From assembly GCA_016197345.1 (NCBI GenBank), contig JACPVY010000129.1, forward strand, positions 1-7,316: a stretch of DNA of 7,316 nt, in the 5' to 3' direction. Origin of the DNA: Burkholderiales bacterium. Its GTDB lineage: Bacteria; Pseudomonadota; Gammaproteobacteria; Burkholderiales; Burkholderiaceae_D. The notes beneath the pieces are model-generated. The model was not told the DNA's origin. It made no database searches and saw nothing but the letters and a program-made list of their open reading frames with translations. The position numbers and the translations under genes were made by a program. Positions 1 to 7,110 of this stretch are shown in pieces. Within the stretch, counting starts at the first letter, position 1. Every line of letters begins with the position of its first letter.

Positions 1-3000
1 TCCAAATGCCAATCGGTATCGGTGTCGCTCGCTGGCATCGAACTATACACATCGACTTCTGGCGTGCGGGTCTGCACTAAGTGCCCAAGCATGTCGTAAT
101 CATACGTCCATGTCGCTTGCAAGGCATTGGTGTAAGTCTTCTTATTGCCTAGTGCGTCGTAAGTATATTTCGCGGTAACTACGCCTAAGGCATCGGTGGT
201 GCTGATGACCCGTCCCTGCGCGTCATAGCTGGTGCTTTGGGTGCGATAGTCTTCGGCAGCGGGCACGGTGGTTTTGTTTTTTGCCGCAGTTGCCCGATTT
301 TGATTAATCGTATTCCATTGCGTTGCTGCTTGTGCTTCCACATCGGCGCGCAATTGGCTTTGCCCTAAGGCGTCATAATTTTTGCCATTGCTATTAAACG
401 CTTGAGGAAAGGCGGTGGTGCTAATAACCCGTCCCTGCGCGTCATACACATAGTGGGTGAAGTAACCGAGAGCGTCGAGATGCCATGCTAAGCGGCCAGC
501 ATTGTCGTATACATTCCGTTCGATGCGGTCTTGCGTCGCATCCGCTTTGATCAGGGCAGCGATTTCGGCGGGCTTGCTATTGACGCTGATCGCATTCGGA
601 TTGATCGCTGTCGCATAACGTACGCTGGCCACCACGCGGCCCAAGCCGTCATAGCGTTTGGCTGTGACAAAACCGAGCGCATCGACGCTGTATAGAGGGC
701 GGTGGTCGTTGTCATACACGGTGCGGCTGACGCGGTCCATGGCGCTTGCTGGTGGTTCAAAGTTGGCGGACAAATTCTTCAATTGCGTTTGGTCTGTCAC
801 TACATTCGCAAATTGCTTCACTTGCACCACGTCGCCCAAGGCGTTGTACACCTGACGCGTGACAGCGCCAGCACCATCGACGGTGACGGCTAGCCGATTG
901 CTGTTGTCGTAGGCAAAGCGCGTAATCCGATCACGCGCAGCGTCGGGTGTGATGCTGGCCAGCAAGGCTGTGCTATCCGGGTCAGAATAGGCATATTCTG
1001 GCGTGGTGGCGGAGTTAGCGTAGGCGGTTTTCTGCACCACATTGCCAACCTTGTCATAGGTTTGTTGTACCACGATCCAATTGTTCAGCCAAAGCTGGTT
1101 CATGGTCGCCGTTAAGCGATTGGCATTGTCATACACATATTTGGTATGTGACGCTTCCGCTTGATAAGAATGCCCGTTTCTCATGTCGGTCTGGGCATAC
1201 ATGTTCATCGAAATCGCGTCACGCCGATTTTGGCGCAAGATGAGATTGCCGCCTTTATCGTAAAAATATTCGGTAAACGCCCACGCCCATTCATTTGGCC
1301 TAGCGCCCGGCCCTTGTGCAATGGCGCTGCCGAGTAAGCGATTGGCCGCGTCATAATGAAACAGACTCAGGCCATCATTGGCAACTGGCCCCAGATTGAC
1401 ACGGCTGCTGATAAAGGCGTTAATCGCCTCCTCGCTAGGCGCGGCACCATTGGCGTCGCTGAGCAAGAAATCGGAACAGGCGCGGCGTAGTGTGACATTG
1501 CCATTGCCATCAAATTCTTGCGCCATCACGCTCCATTGCAACTTGCCATCGCTAGTCACGCCCGCGCTGCTGAGCGTGCGGACAGCACGACCACGCGCGT
1601 CATACACGTAGAGCGTGCGCAGATCGTGCGCGGCGTCCGGCACGCCCGTTTCGATCAGCTTGTTATTGAGCATCTCTATCGTCAGCGGATTGAGATAGGG
1701 CGCTTGCAATTGCTCTTTGGCATAGGTGATTTGCTCGATCACCCGGCCTTTCGCATCAAATTGTTTATTGATGGTGACCGTGCCATTACCGCTAATGCGG
1801 GCATAGACGCGCCCATCTTTGTCGTACAAGGTGCGCTCGATCACATCGCGCGTGTTGTCTGTTTTGAGCAAGCTTTCGACATCGCCGATGATGAATTGGC
1901 TGCTCCACGTTTGCGGTTTGCTATCAGTAAAGCGCGCAAACTTGGTACCATCCAAGTCTATGGTGTTGGCATAGTGTATGGTCTTGAGCAGTTGATTGGT
2001 GTTGTTGTCATACACATAGCCTGTCACTGCCCCCGCTGGATCGACTTCATAAGCAACACGGCCAAAATTGTCGTAGATAAAGCGGGTATATTGCTGGCTG
2101 CCATCCGGCCCAACCGCGCGTAGATAAATTTTATTTTCTGCATTGCGAAATTCTTGCACGCGCAAATTCAAGCCTTTTGGATTTTGCGCTGTGATCGGGT
2201 CTTGTGTGACGGTGGTACACACGCCATTACTGGATAATTCATATAGAGTGACATGTTGATTGGGGTCTGTCACCTTGGCTTTATTGCCACGGCTATCGTA
2301 CTCAAATGTGGTCGTCAAATTTAAGTGCGCGGTTCCGTCCTGCCCATCACCCGCATCGACGGTGACGCTTTTCAACTGCCCATTGCGGGTGTATTGGCTG
2401 GCAGTGACGATGCCGCGTGGGTCTGTCACGCTGAGCGTTTGGCCCCGGCTGTCGTAGCTGTATTTCGTCACTTCTTTTAAGCCAGTCGGGTCAACGGTGC
2501 GCGTAAAGACCCGATTGGCGGCATCGTATTCAAAATGGGTGACGGTCGTTACGGTCATGCTGCGGCTGGCTCTATCGTATTGATATTGCGTGATATTGCC
2601 GTTGCCGTCAGTTTGGGTGAGCACATGGCCGAAAGCGTCATAGCTGGTTTTTGTCTGTGGCCCGACATAGTTTTTATCGTGCTGCGCAATAGCAAACGTG
2701 ACGTGTCCCAAATGATCGTAGGCGATATCGTCGTAATTGCCGCTTGCTAGCGTGTGATGCGTCAGACGATTGAAGGCATCATATTGGTTATACACTGCTA
2801 TGCCAGCGTTGCCATACGGCGAATGTTGGAGCAGATTGCCGCGTCTATCATAGGTATCGCTGCTGACGACGAAAATACTGGCGTCTTTCGCTTGGCGGCG
2901 GTTGCTCGTCACCTGACCGAAGGCATTGTATTCGATGCGGGTGTCGATCTTCTCGCCATCATTGCCGAGGATCAGCTGTCCCTGTTTATCGTAATAGAAT

Positions 3001-3671
3001 TTTTGTTGAACGTCGTTTGGCGTCAGTGTGTCACTTGCGGTCCAAGTTTTTAGGGTGGCGAGTAGCGTATCGTAATTGGCGACGCTGATTTGCTCTTTCG
3101 GCAAACGTGCGGCATAGCTGCGGCTACGGGCGACTTGGCCCATCGCATTGTATTGCGTTTCTTGGACTTCGCCTTCGGCATTCACCTTATAAATTTGCCG
3201 CCCAACGCTATCGAAATAGGCTAGGGTGGTGTGTTGATTTTGATCGACGCTACTGGTGCGTTGGCCTAGGCTATTGTAGGTGTAATGCACGGCATAATTG
3301 GCCCACACATCTGCCGCATTCGCGCCGCTGGCGAGCTTGGCCACACCTTCCGGCGATAATTCTGCCAGCACATGGCCAAAGGCATCGTATTGTAGGCTTT
3401 GTCCGCGCTCATCACTGCTGCCTGCGGCACGGCGTACGGTGCGCAATTTGCCAAACGCATCGTAATCGTATTGGGTCAACGTACCGTCGATGCCAGTTTC
3501 GAGTTTGACTTGATTGCGGCTGTTATAGCTATAGCTGGTGGTTTGATCTTGGTCATTTTTGCTGACGATGATTTGCTCTAAACTGGTCGGTTGCCAGTTA
3601 TCCAGCACGGCATTCATAATCTTCGACGCATAGCGCGTGCGGCTTTTGACATTCCCCACCGCATCATAGCT
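1..3671 (-). CDS. Rhs/YD-repeat protein, continuation in a shifted frame, open at the left edge
   Basis: Minus-strand codons whose lowest base is a multiple of three stay open from position 3692 down to 3, and from 3671 they give at least 1,223 residues of YD-repeat protein. I checked every triplet and found no stop. It opens with SYDAVGNVKSRTRYAS and continues with YDAFGK, YDRRGN, YDSRGQ, YDNFGR, YDARGR, YDKVGN, YDNAGR and YDAQGR, ending at the edge with DTDTDWHL. Long modules return (YANTI, YAKEQ, FANVV, YATAI), each with a D-R-x-x-R-x-x-YD core and a following DALGxxT. It is clearly the rest of the gene that starts at 6348, displaced by one base at about 3666-3672. If translated separately, the first ATG would be at 3615-3617, preceded only by a weak GAAG, so independent expression is doubtful. 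The C-terminus lies outside the window. The gene may be a pseudogene, a two-part gene or carry a sequence error. Confidence 0.9.
195..227 (-). repeat. 33-base direct repeat, copy 1 (codes for YDAQGRVIST)
   Basis: This segment and 414-446 differ at only two of 33 bases and lie in the same reading frame 219 bases (73 codons) apart. Both encode YDAQGRVISTT. Such near-identity at DNA level is unusual in this gene, where other YD repeats share the protein pattern but not long stretches of identical bases. It may reflect recent duplication or gene conversion. Confidence 0.7.
414..446 (-). repeat. 33-base direct repeat, copy 2 (codes for YDAQGRVIST)
   Basis: This is the partner of 195-227, differing at two synonymous positions (aataa in place of gatga on the plus strand). 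Recombination between the copies would remove 219 bases without disturbing the frame, a plausible way for this protein to change length. Confidence 0.7.
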
Positions 3672-3675
3672 TTGC
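3664..3675 (-). other. Frame-break point inside the Rhs gene
   Basis: Reading leftwards, the first frame gives S-V-A-Y-A-K-L-stop, while the frame one base further along gives S-Y-D-A-V-G-N from 3671 onward. The segment just before the break (SYNGAGKLIKSVAYAK, residues 878-893) and the one just after it (SYDAVGNVKSRTRYAS) align residue for residue at the S-Y, G and Y-A positions, so they are the same part of two successive long modules. The preceding module spans 69 residues from YAKK to YAKL, so about 53 residues are missing between the two. There is no long homopolymer here, only AAA. I infer a deletion of a length not divisible by three. Confidence 0.75.
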
Positions 3676-6348
3676 GTAAGCCACGCTTTTAATCAATTTG
3701 CCAGCGCCGTTATAGCTATTGCGCGTCAAATAGCCTTCGGCGTCCAAGCTGCCAAGTAACAAACCATCTTTGTCATAAAACAAGCGGGTGCTGCGATCTT
3801 GTGCTGCGTTTTTGTCGATTGTAAGATCGCTTTCGACTAGGCTACTACGCGTGTCCAAATCGCTAAGGGCGAGTTTTTTCGCATAGCGTGTGGTTTGCAC
3901 CAAACGTGAAGCGCCATCGTAGCGCATCGCACTGACATAGCCGAGCGCATCGACGCTATAAGTCAGGCGGCCAGCGGCATCATAGATATTCCAGCTACTA
4001 CGGTCATACGCACTCTCGCGTGGCGCAATCGTTGGTGCAATAACGTCGAATCCCGGATCACGGCTGATATGTCCCGCTTTCCAGGCATTGAGCAAATTCA
4101 CGTCAGCGCTCATGCCAGTTACCCGATTCGGATTGGCGAGTAAGCTCAAATCCATTGCTTGCGCATAGCGTGTCACTTTAATGACTTGGCTGTTTTGATT
4201 GTAAACATATTCGGTGACAGAACCTGCGCTATCGATATCGGCTAATTTGCGGCCAGCTTCGTCATACAGCACATATTGGCGCTGGCCTAGCGCATCTTCG
4301 CTATAGCTCAGACGTCCTTGTTTGTCATAGACGAAACTGCTTTTGCTGCCGTTACTGCCGGCGTTGGCTGCTGCGCTACCACCCGTGCCGCTGACATCAT
4401 TGACGATGCGGCCCATGCCATCAAAATTGATCGTTTCTAAGGCTTTGCCGCTCGCTGCTTCACTGCTGGCGACGGGACGTGTCACCGTCATTTGGCTGAC
4501 GAAGCCTAGGGCGGCATTGGGGTTGCGTGCATCGAATGGGGTATTCAGATGATCGATATAGCTATTGGTCACCGTTTTAGCGTTGTTGTTATCGACTTGG
4601 CTGCCGCTGTCATTCAACGCCAGCACGCCATCGGTGCTGGCCAGCAAACGTCCTAAACCATCATAGGCAAAGCTGGTCAGGTTGTGATTGGCGTCGATTT
4701 GTTGCAGTAATTTGCCATCGACGCCATAGCTAAAGCGCGTCGTCACTTTGTCGGCATCTAGGCCGTTGCCATCGGCACCCAGCTTGTTATAGCTGTTATC
4801 GCTTGCCAATTGGCCACGACCGTCATAGCTAAAAGTGCGCAAGGCACTATTGGCGAGTTGCAAACTACCGCTATTGCGCCAGGTTTGCAGGCGGCTAAAT
4901 AAGCTGCTATTGCTTAAATCGGCGCCACTTAAGTTATTTAAATTGATGCTATCGCTTTGGAATTGGCGGATAGAGGTGCGCTGTTGCAAAGCGTCATAGC
5001 CATATTCGGTGACACGTCCTTCACTCGAGACTTGAAAGCGCAGCAAATGATTGGCGTCGTAGATATAGCGCGTCGTCAGCGCTGGATTATCTGCCGCTGG
5101 CATTTGGCCAATGGCAACGGCTTGTAGATAGCGGGTTTCGCTCAATAACAGATTATTCGCCGCATCATAGCTACGCGTGAGCGTATTGCCGGCCGCATCT
5201 TGTTCATAAATGCGATTGCCGTTGGCGTCATAGCGCAAGCTAGTGGTATTGCCGCGTGCATCTTGAATCGCCGTCACGTCACCCCGTTCGTTATAGCTAA
5301 ACAAGGTGGTGTTGCTGCCGGAGCGTGTGCTAGGGCCGTCAACTTGCGTCAATTGGCCAAGGTTATCGTAGCTATAGCGGGTGATGACATTGCCCGGTGC
5401 CGTCACGCTGGTTTGACCAGTGCTGCTATAGTCAAAGCTGGTGATTTGGCCGGTTGCATCGGTCAAACTTTGTACCCGCCCGGCATAATCGTATTCGACA
5501 TGCAAATGGCTACCATCGTCTTGCCAAATATCGCTGATCAGGCTAGTCGAGTTTTTATAGCCGTAGTAGGTGGTGTAGGATTGTGTGGGACTATTGACGG
5601 CTTCATCGCGCACCAAATCGGTGGTGACGCTGCTTAAGCGCCCTTGGTCATAGGTGTAGCTGACGCGTGCACGGGCGATGCCATCGGCGCCATTGGTTTG
5701 TATCGTGCGCAGATTGCCATCGTCGAAATATAGGAATTGAGTGGTATCGCCGCTCGCATCAGTGATGTGATCCAAGCGGTTATTCAGATAGCTATAGGCC
5801 AGCAACACTTGCACGTTCTGTTGTGCGTCACCGCGGCTGACGGTCGCTAAACGGCCCGCGCTATCATAGGTTTCAAACAAGCCTATCTTATCGTGATGAT
5901 CAGCGCGCCAAATCCAGGTGCCGTCTTCATTGGTCAAACTTTGATAAGCACCGCCGCCACTTTGGCTGATATACGCTTGTAGCGTGGCATCGTATTGAAA
6001 ACGCGTGCTGCTGCCATCGCTGGCGATGCGGCTAACGCTACTGCCGACCTGATTTAAGCCGCCGGATAAGCCGAGAATTTGGCGGTCGCTATTGAGATGC
6101 CAATTCGTGCCATTGCCATCATTGCCTTGTCCAAGCGCATTGTAGGTGCGCGCGAGCGCTAGATTGGTGCCAGATGCGGCAATGAAATCGTCTTGGTCTT
6201 GCAGAATCAGGTTGCCGTTCAAGGCATTGACATAGGCGGCTTCATTTTTCTTACCCAATAGCGCCGCACCAAATTGCCCTTGCTGGCCCAGCACGCTTGC
6301 TGAGCTATTTGACAAACCTAAACCTTGACCTGTGACGATTGCAACCAT
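3664..6348 (-). CDS. Giant Rhs/YD-repeat protein, N-terminal piece (frame broken at its end)
   Basis: This 894-residue piece begins a very large Rhs-family protein. The start is the ATG at 6346-6348, six bases after a GGAG Shine-Dalgarno site. Residues 1-35 are rich in Gly, Ser and Gln, with no signal peptide, no PAAR domain and no membrane segment. Residues 39-47 (YVNALNGNL) and 65-70 (LARTYN) match the usual entry to Rhs proteins. From about residue 100 onward it is almost all YD repeats, for example YDANGN, YDAANN, YDGRGQ and YDEAGR. In the last 170 residues longer modules appear, spaced by YAQAM (728), YAKK (822) and YAKL (891). Known Rhs and Tc-toxin C proteins fold such repeats into a hollow beta shell around a C-terminal payload. 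The TGA at 3664-3666 is premature, because YD repeats continue at once in another frame. Secretion route and payload cannot be read here. Family assignment is firm, function is not. Confidence 0.95.
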   Translation of the reverse strand: MVAIVTGQGLGLSNSSASVLGQQGQFGAALLGKKNEAAYVNALNGNLILQDQDDFIAASGTNLALARTYNALGQGNDGNGTNWHLNSDRQILGLSGGLNQVGSSVSRIASDGSSTRFQYDATLQAYISQSGGGAYQSLTNEDGTWIWRADHHDKIGLFETYDSAGRLATVSRGDAQQNVQVLLAYSYLNNRLDHITDASGDTTQFLYFDDGNLRTIQTNGADGIARARVSYTYDQGRLSSVTTDLVRDEAVNSPTQSYTTYYGYKNSTSLISDIWQDDGSHLHVEYDYAGRVQSLTDATGQITSFDYSSTGQTSVTAPGNVITRYSYDNLGQLTQVDGPSTRSGSNTTLFSYNERGDVTAIQDARGNTTSLRYDANGNRIYEQDAAGNTLTRSYDAANNLLLSETRYLQAVAIGQMPAADNPALTTRYIYDANHLLRFQVSSEGRVTEYGYDALQQRTSIRQFQSDSINLNNLSGADLSNSSLFSRLQTWRNSGSLQLANSALRTFSYDGRGQLASDNSYNKLGADGNGLDADKVTTRFSYGVDGKLLQQIDANHNLTSFAYDGLGRLLASTDGVLALNDSGSQVDNNNAKTVTNSYIDHLNTPFDARNPNAALGFVSQMTVTRPVASSEAASGKALETINFDGMGRIVNDVSGTGGSAAANAGSNGSKSSFVYDKQGRLSYSEDALGQRQYVLYDEAGRKLADIDSAGSVTEYVYNQNSQVIKVTRYAQAMDLSLLANPNRVTGMSADVNLLNAWKAGHISRDPGFDVIAPTIAPRESAYDRSSWNIYDAAGRLTYSVDALGYVSAMRYDGASRLVQTTRYAKKLALSDLDTRSSLVESDLTIDKNAAQDRSTRLFYDKDGLLLGSLDAEGYLTRNSYNGAGKLIKSVAYAKL

Positions 6349-6354
6349 GTAATT

Positions 6355-6358
6355 CTCC
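6355..6358 (-). promoter_or_regulatory. Shine-Dalgarno site of the Rhs gene
   Basis: The minus strand reads GGAG followed by six bases (AATTAC) and then ATG at 6346-6348. Strength and spacing are near ideal, and this is the main reason for choosing that ATG as the start. Confidence 0.85.
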
Positions 6359-6366
6359 AGTGTTGT

Positions 6367-6396
6367 CTAGCGTGTCGGCCAAAAAGGCGGCGCTAG
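6367..6396 (-). promoter_or_regulatory. Imperfect hairpin in the Rhs leader
   Basis: CTAGCG at 6367-6372 is complementary to CGCTAG at 6391-6396, and inside it GCC (6378-6380) can pair with GGC (6386-6388) across an A5 loop on the plus strand (U5 in the transcript), leaving a small internal loop. It lies about ten bases upstream of the Shine-Dalgarno site in the transcript. A role in translation control or mRNA stability is possible but is only inferred from position. Confidence 0.3.
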
Positions 6397-6434
6397 GCGA
6401 GCGATGGGTGCAAAGGCAGGGGCCAAGCATTCGC

Positions 6435-6449
6435 AGCTTGAATCAAGCT
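6435..6449. promoter_or_regulatory. 15-base perfect dyad in the Rhs leader
   Basis: AGCTTGA at 6435-6441 is an exact inverted copy of TCAAGCT at 6443-6449, with a single central base. With a one-base centre it makes a poor RNA hairpin but would suit a dimeric DNA-binding regulator. It lies between the candidate promoter and the gene. No regulator is encoded nearby and I do not recognise the motif. Confidence 0.25.
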
Positions 6450-6509
6450 TATCAACGATATCTAACTGGATTGCTGTAGCGCCTCTGTTTTGCACATGAA
6501 ATGGCTACA

Positions 6510-6538
6510 ATTTTACCTTGCGGCAACATTTTAAGCAA
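6510..6538 (-). promoter_or_regulatory. Candidate sigma-70 promoter of the Rhs gene
   Basis: The minus strand carries TTGCTT at 6533-6538 and TAAAAT at 6510-6515, separated by exactly 17 bases. The -10 box matches the consensus at five of six bases, the -35 box at only three of six. Transcription would begin near 6503 and give a leader of about 155 bases. A second TTGCCA / TATATT pair further upstream has a 15-base spacer and is less convincing. Confidence 0.35.
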
Positions 6539-6674
6539 GGGCGGTAACAATATATTTTGCCGGGTTTGCTGGCAAGATGCGTGCAGATGTAAGTGAAATC
6601 ACTGCAAATTATGCGGAAATGGCAAGTTGCGGGAAATGTGAAAATTGTCTAGTGATTCATTTTTATGCATAAAT
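6539..6674. other. Intergenic DNA without a recognisable gene
   Basis: This A+T-richer stretch between the candidate promoter and the REP cluster contains no credible coding sequence. The only structure I see is a perfect 12-base palindrome, TTTATGCATAAA at 6662-6673, one base from the first REP foot, and a short GTGA-AA-TCAC dyad at 6593-6602. Neither has an identified function. Confidence 0.5.
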
Positions 6675-6697
6675 GTAGGGTGGGCGACTCGCCCACC
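6675..6697 (+). repeat. REP-type element, left copy
   Basis: A GTAG tetranucleotide (6675-6678) is followed directly by a perfect nine-base-pair hairpin, GGTGGGCGA (6679-6687) and TCGCCCACC (6689-6697), around one base. A GTAG foot at the 5' side of a GC-rich palindrome is the hallmark of REP sequences moved by RAYT (TnpA-REP) Y1 transposases. No RAYT gene is in the window. Confidence 0.65.
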
Positions 6698-6725
6698 ATT
6701 ACCGATGATTAATTAAAGTCAAAGG

Positions 6726-6748
6726 CCGTGGGCACAAGTTGCCCACGG
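6726..6748. repeat. Internal hairpin of the REP cluster
   Basis: CCGTGGGCA (6726-6734) and TGCCCACGG (6740-6748) form a perfect nine-base-pair stem with a five-base loop, CAAGT. The GTGGGCA core relates it to the two outer elements, but it lacks a GTAG foot at a 5' end. It may be a diverged REP copy or an intrinsic part of the composite repeat. As RNA, any of these hairpins could also slow or stop transcription coming from the gene that ends at 6860. Confidence 0.6.
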
Positions 6749-6798
6749 TAGTAAAAGCCTGCCTTAGCCAAGCGCGTCGAATCGACATGAACAAAGAC

Positions 6799-6824
6799 GT
6801 GGGCAACGGAGTTGCCCACCCTAC
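6799..6824 (-). repeat. REP-type element, right copy in inverted orientation
   Basis: On the minus strand this reads GTAG (6821-6824) followed by GGTGGGCAAC, a short loop and GTTGCCCAC. The hairpin GTGGGCAAC (6799-6807) with GTTGCCCAC (6811-6819) has nine pairs and a three-base loop. It faces the left copy, and both share the 11-base end GTAGGGTGGGC exactly. Confidence 0.65.
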
Positions 6825-6859
6825 GTAGCTGCAACTTGTGCTCACCCTAATCTCGAAAT

Positions 6860-7099
6860 TTATGACCCCGCTTGATCTGCACAGGACGATAGCGGGTTGA
6901 ATTGGCAATAACAGGTTTGTAATTGCGCATTATCCCAACCCGTGCCAGTCCACTTCGCCACACCGAGTGGGGCATAGTGATGTTCTACCCCCAACGGAGC
7001 ACGGGCGACAGCACCGTTATCGTCGCTTGGCCAGTTATCAATTTCACTGCTACCGACACGCGCTGCGACCAGCCAATAGTCACCGACCTGATAATAACC
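6860..7099 (-). CDS. C-terminal fragment of a DUF6519-like protein (5' end cut off)
   Basis: About 80 residues are readable, ending at TAA (6860-6862). They include GGYYQVGDYWLVAAR, a WP motif, then PLGVEHHYAPLGVA and a Cys-containing tail. The pattern GDYWL-x-x-AR followed by WP and G-x-x-HHY-x-PL is one I associate with bacterial DUF6519 proteins, large proteins of unknown function; I could not confirm this. The frame stays open to 7303 with an ATG there, but beyond about 7099 it is the antisense of the dioxygenase fragment, so that ATG is not the true start. The original gene presumably extended much further upstream. It lies on the same strand as the Rhs gene and ends 511 bases before it, so the two may belong together, but this is inference. 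Confidence 0.55.
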   Translation of the reverse strand, partial: GYYQVGDYWLVAARVGSSEIDNWPSDDNGAVARAPLGVEHHYAPLGVAKWTGTGWDNAQLQTCYCQFNPLSSCADQAGS

Positions 7100-7110
7100 G
7101 CCAGCACCGA
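7095..7110. other. Joint between two truncated genes of different base composition
   Basis: Left of this point the minus strand codes for the DUF6519-like tail. Right of it the plus strand codes for a dioxygenase without its first part. Base composition changes at the same place, to 65 percent G+C across 7111-7316. No insertion sequence ends, target duplication, tRNA gene or attachment site is visible. The exact base of the joint cannot be fixed without homologous sequences. Confidence 0.65.

Larger units (their letters stand above)
6675..6824. mobile_element. REPIN-like composite element (150 bases)
   Basis: Two REP-type hairpins with GTAG feet point at each other and define a 150-base unit bounded by perfect 11-base inverted ends, GTAGGGTGGGC, with a third related hairpin inside. 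REPINs are non-autonomous elements made of two inverted REPs that depend on a RAYT transposase elsewhere in the genome. Repeats beginning GTAGGGTGGGC are common in intergenic DNA of several proteobacteria, from general knowledge. An open minus frame across it (6699-6908) is a by-product of the repeat, not a gene. It separates the gene ending at 6860 from the Rhs promoter. Confidence 0.55.

Noticed and set aside
1518..2123. Plus-strand open frame of 201 residues
   Set aside because: It is the antisense of the continuous YD-repeat frame and shows no family features of its own. The same applies to the other plus frames between 658 and 5637.
1..3660. CRISPR array or tandem DNA repeat suggested by the recurring gtcata / catcgtat words
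   Set aside because: The words are the reverse complement of the Tyr-Asp codons in YD repeats, spaced irregularly within a coding frame.
3664..3675. Programmed +1 ribosomal frameshift at CTA-TGA, similar in layout to prfB
   Set aside because: A +1 slip at CTA would enter the right frame, but tRNA-Leu would re-pair poorly on UAU and there is no internal Shine-Dalgarno sequence just upstream. The missing repeat linker argues for a deletion.
6699..6908. Minus-strand open frame of 69 residues
   Set aside because: It runs through the REP hairpins and the tail of the neighbouring gene; its residues (YVGWATPLPT) are a translation of the repeat.
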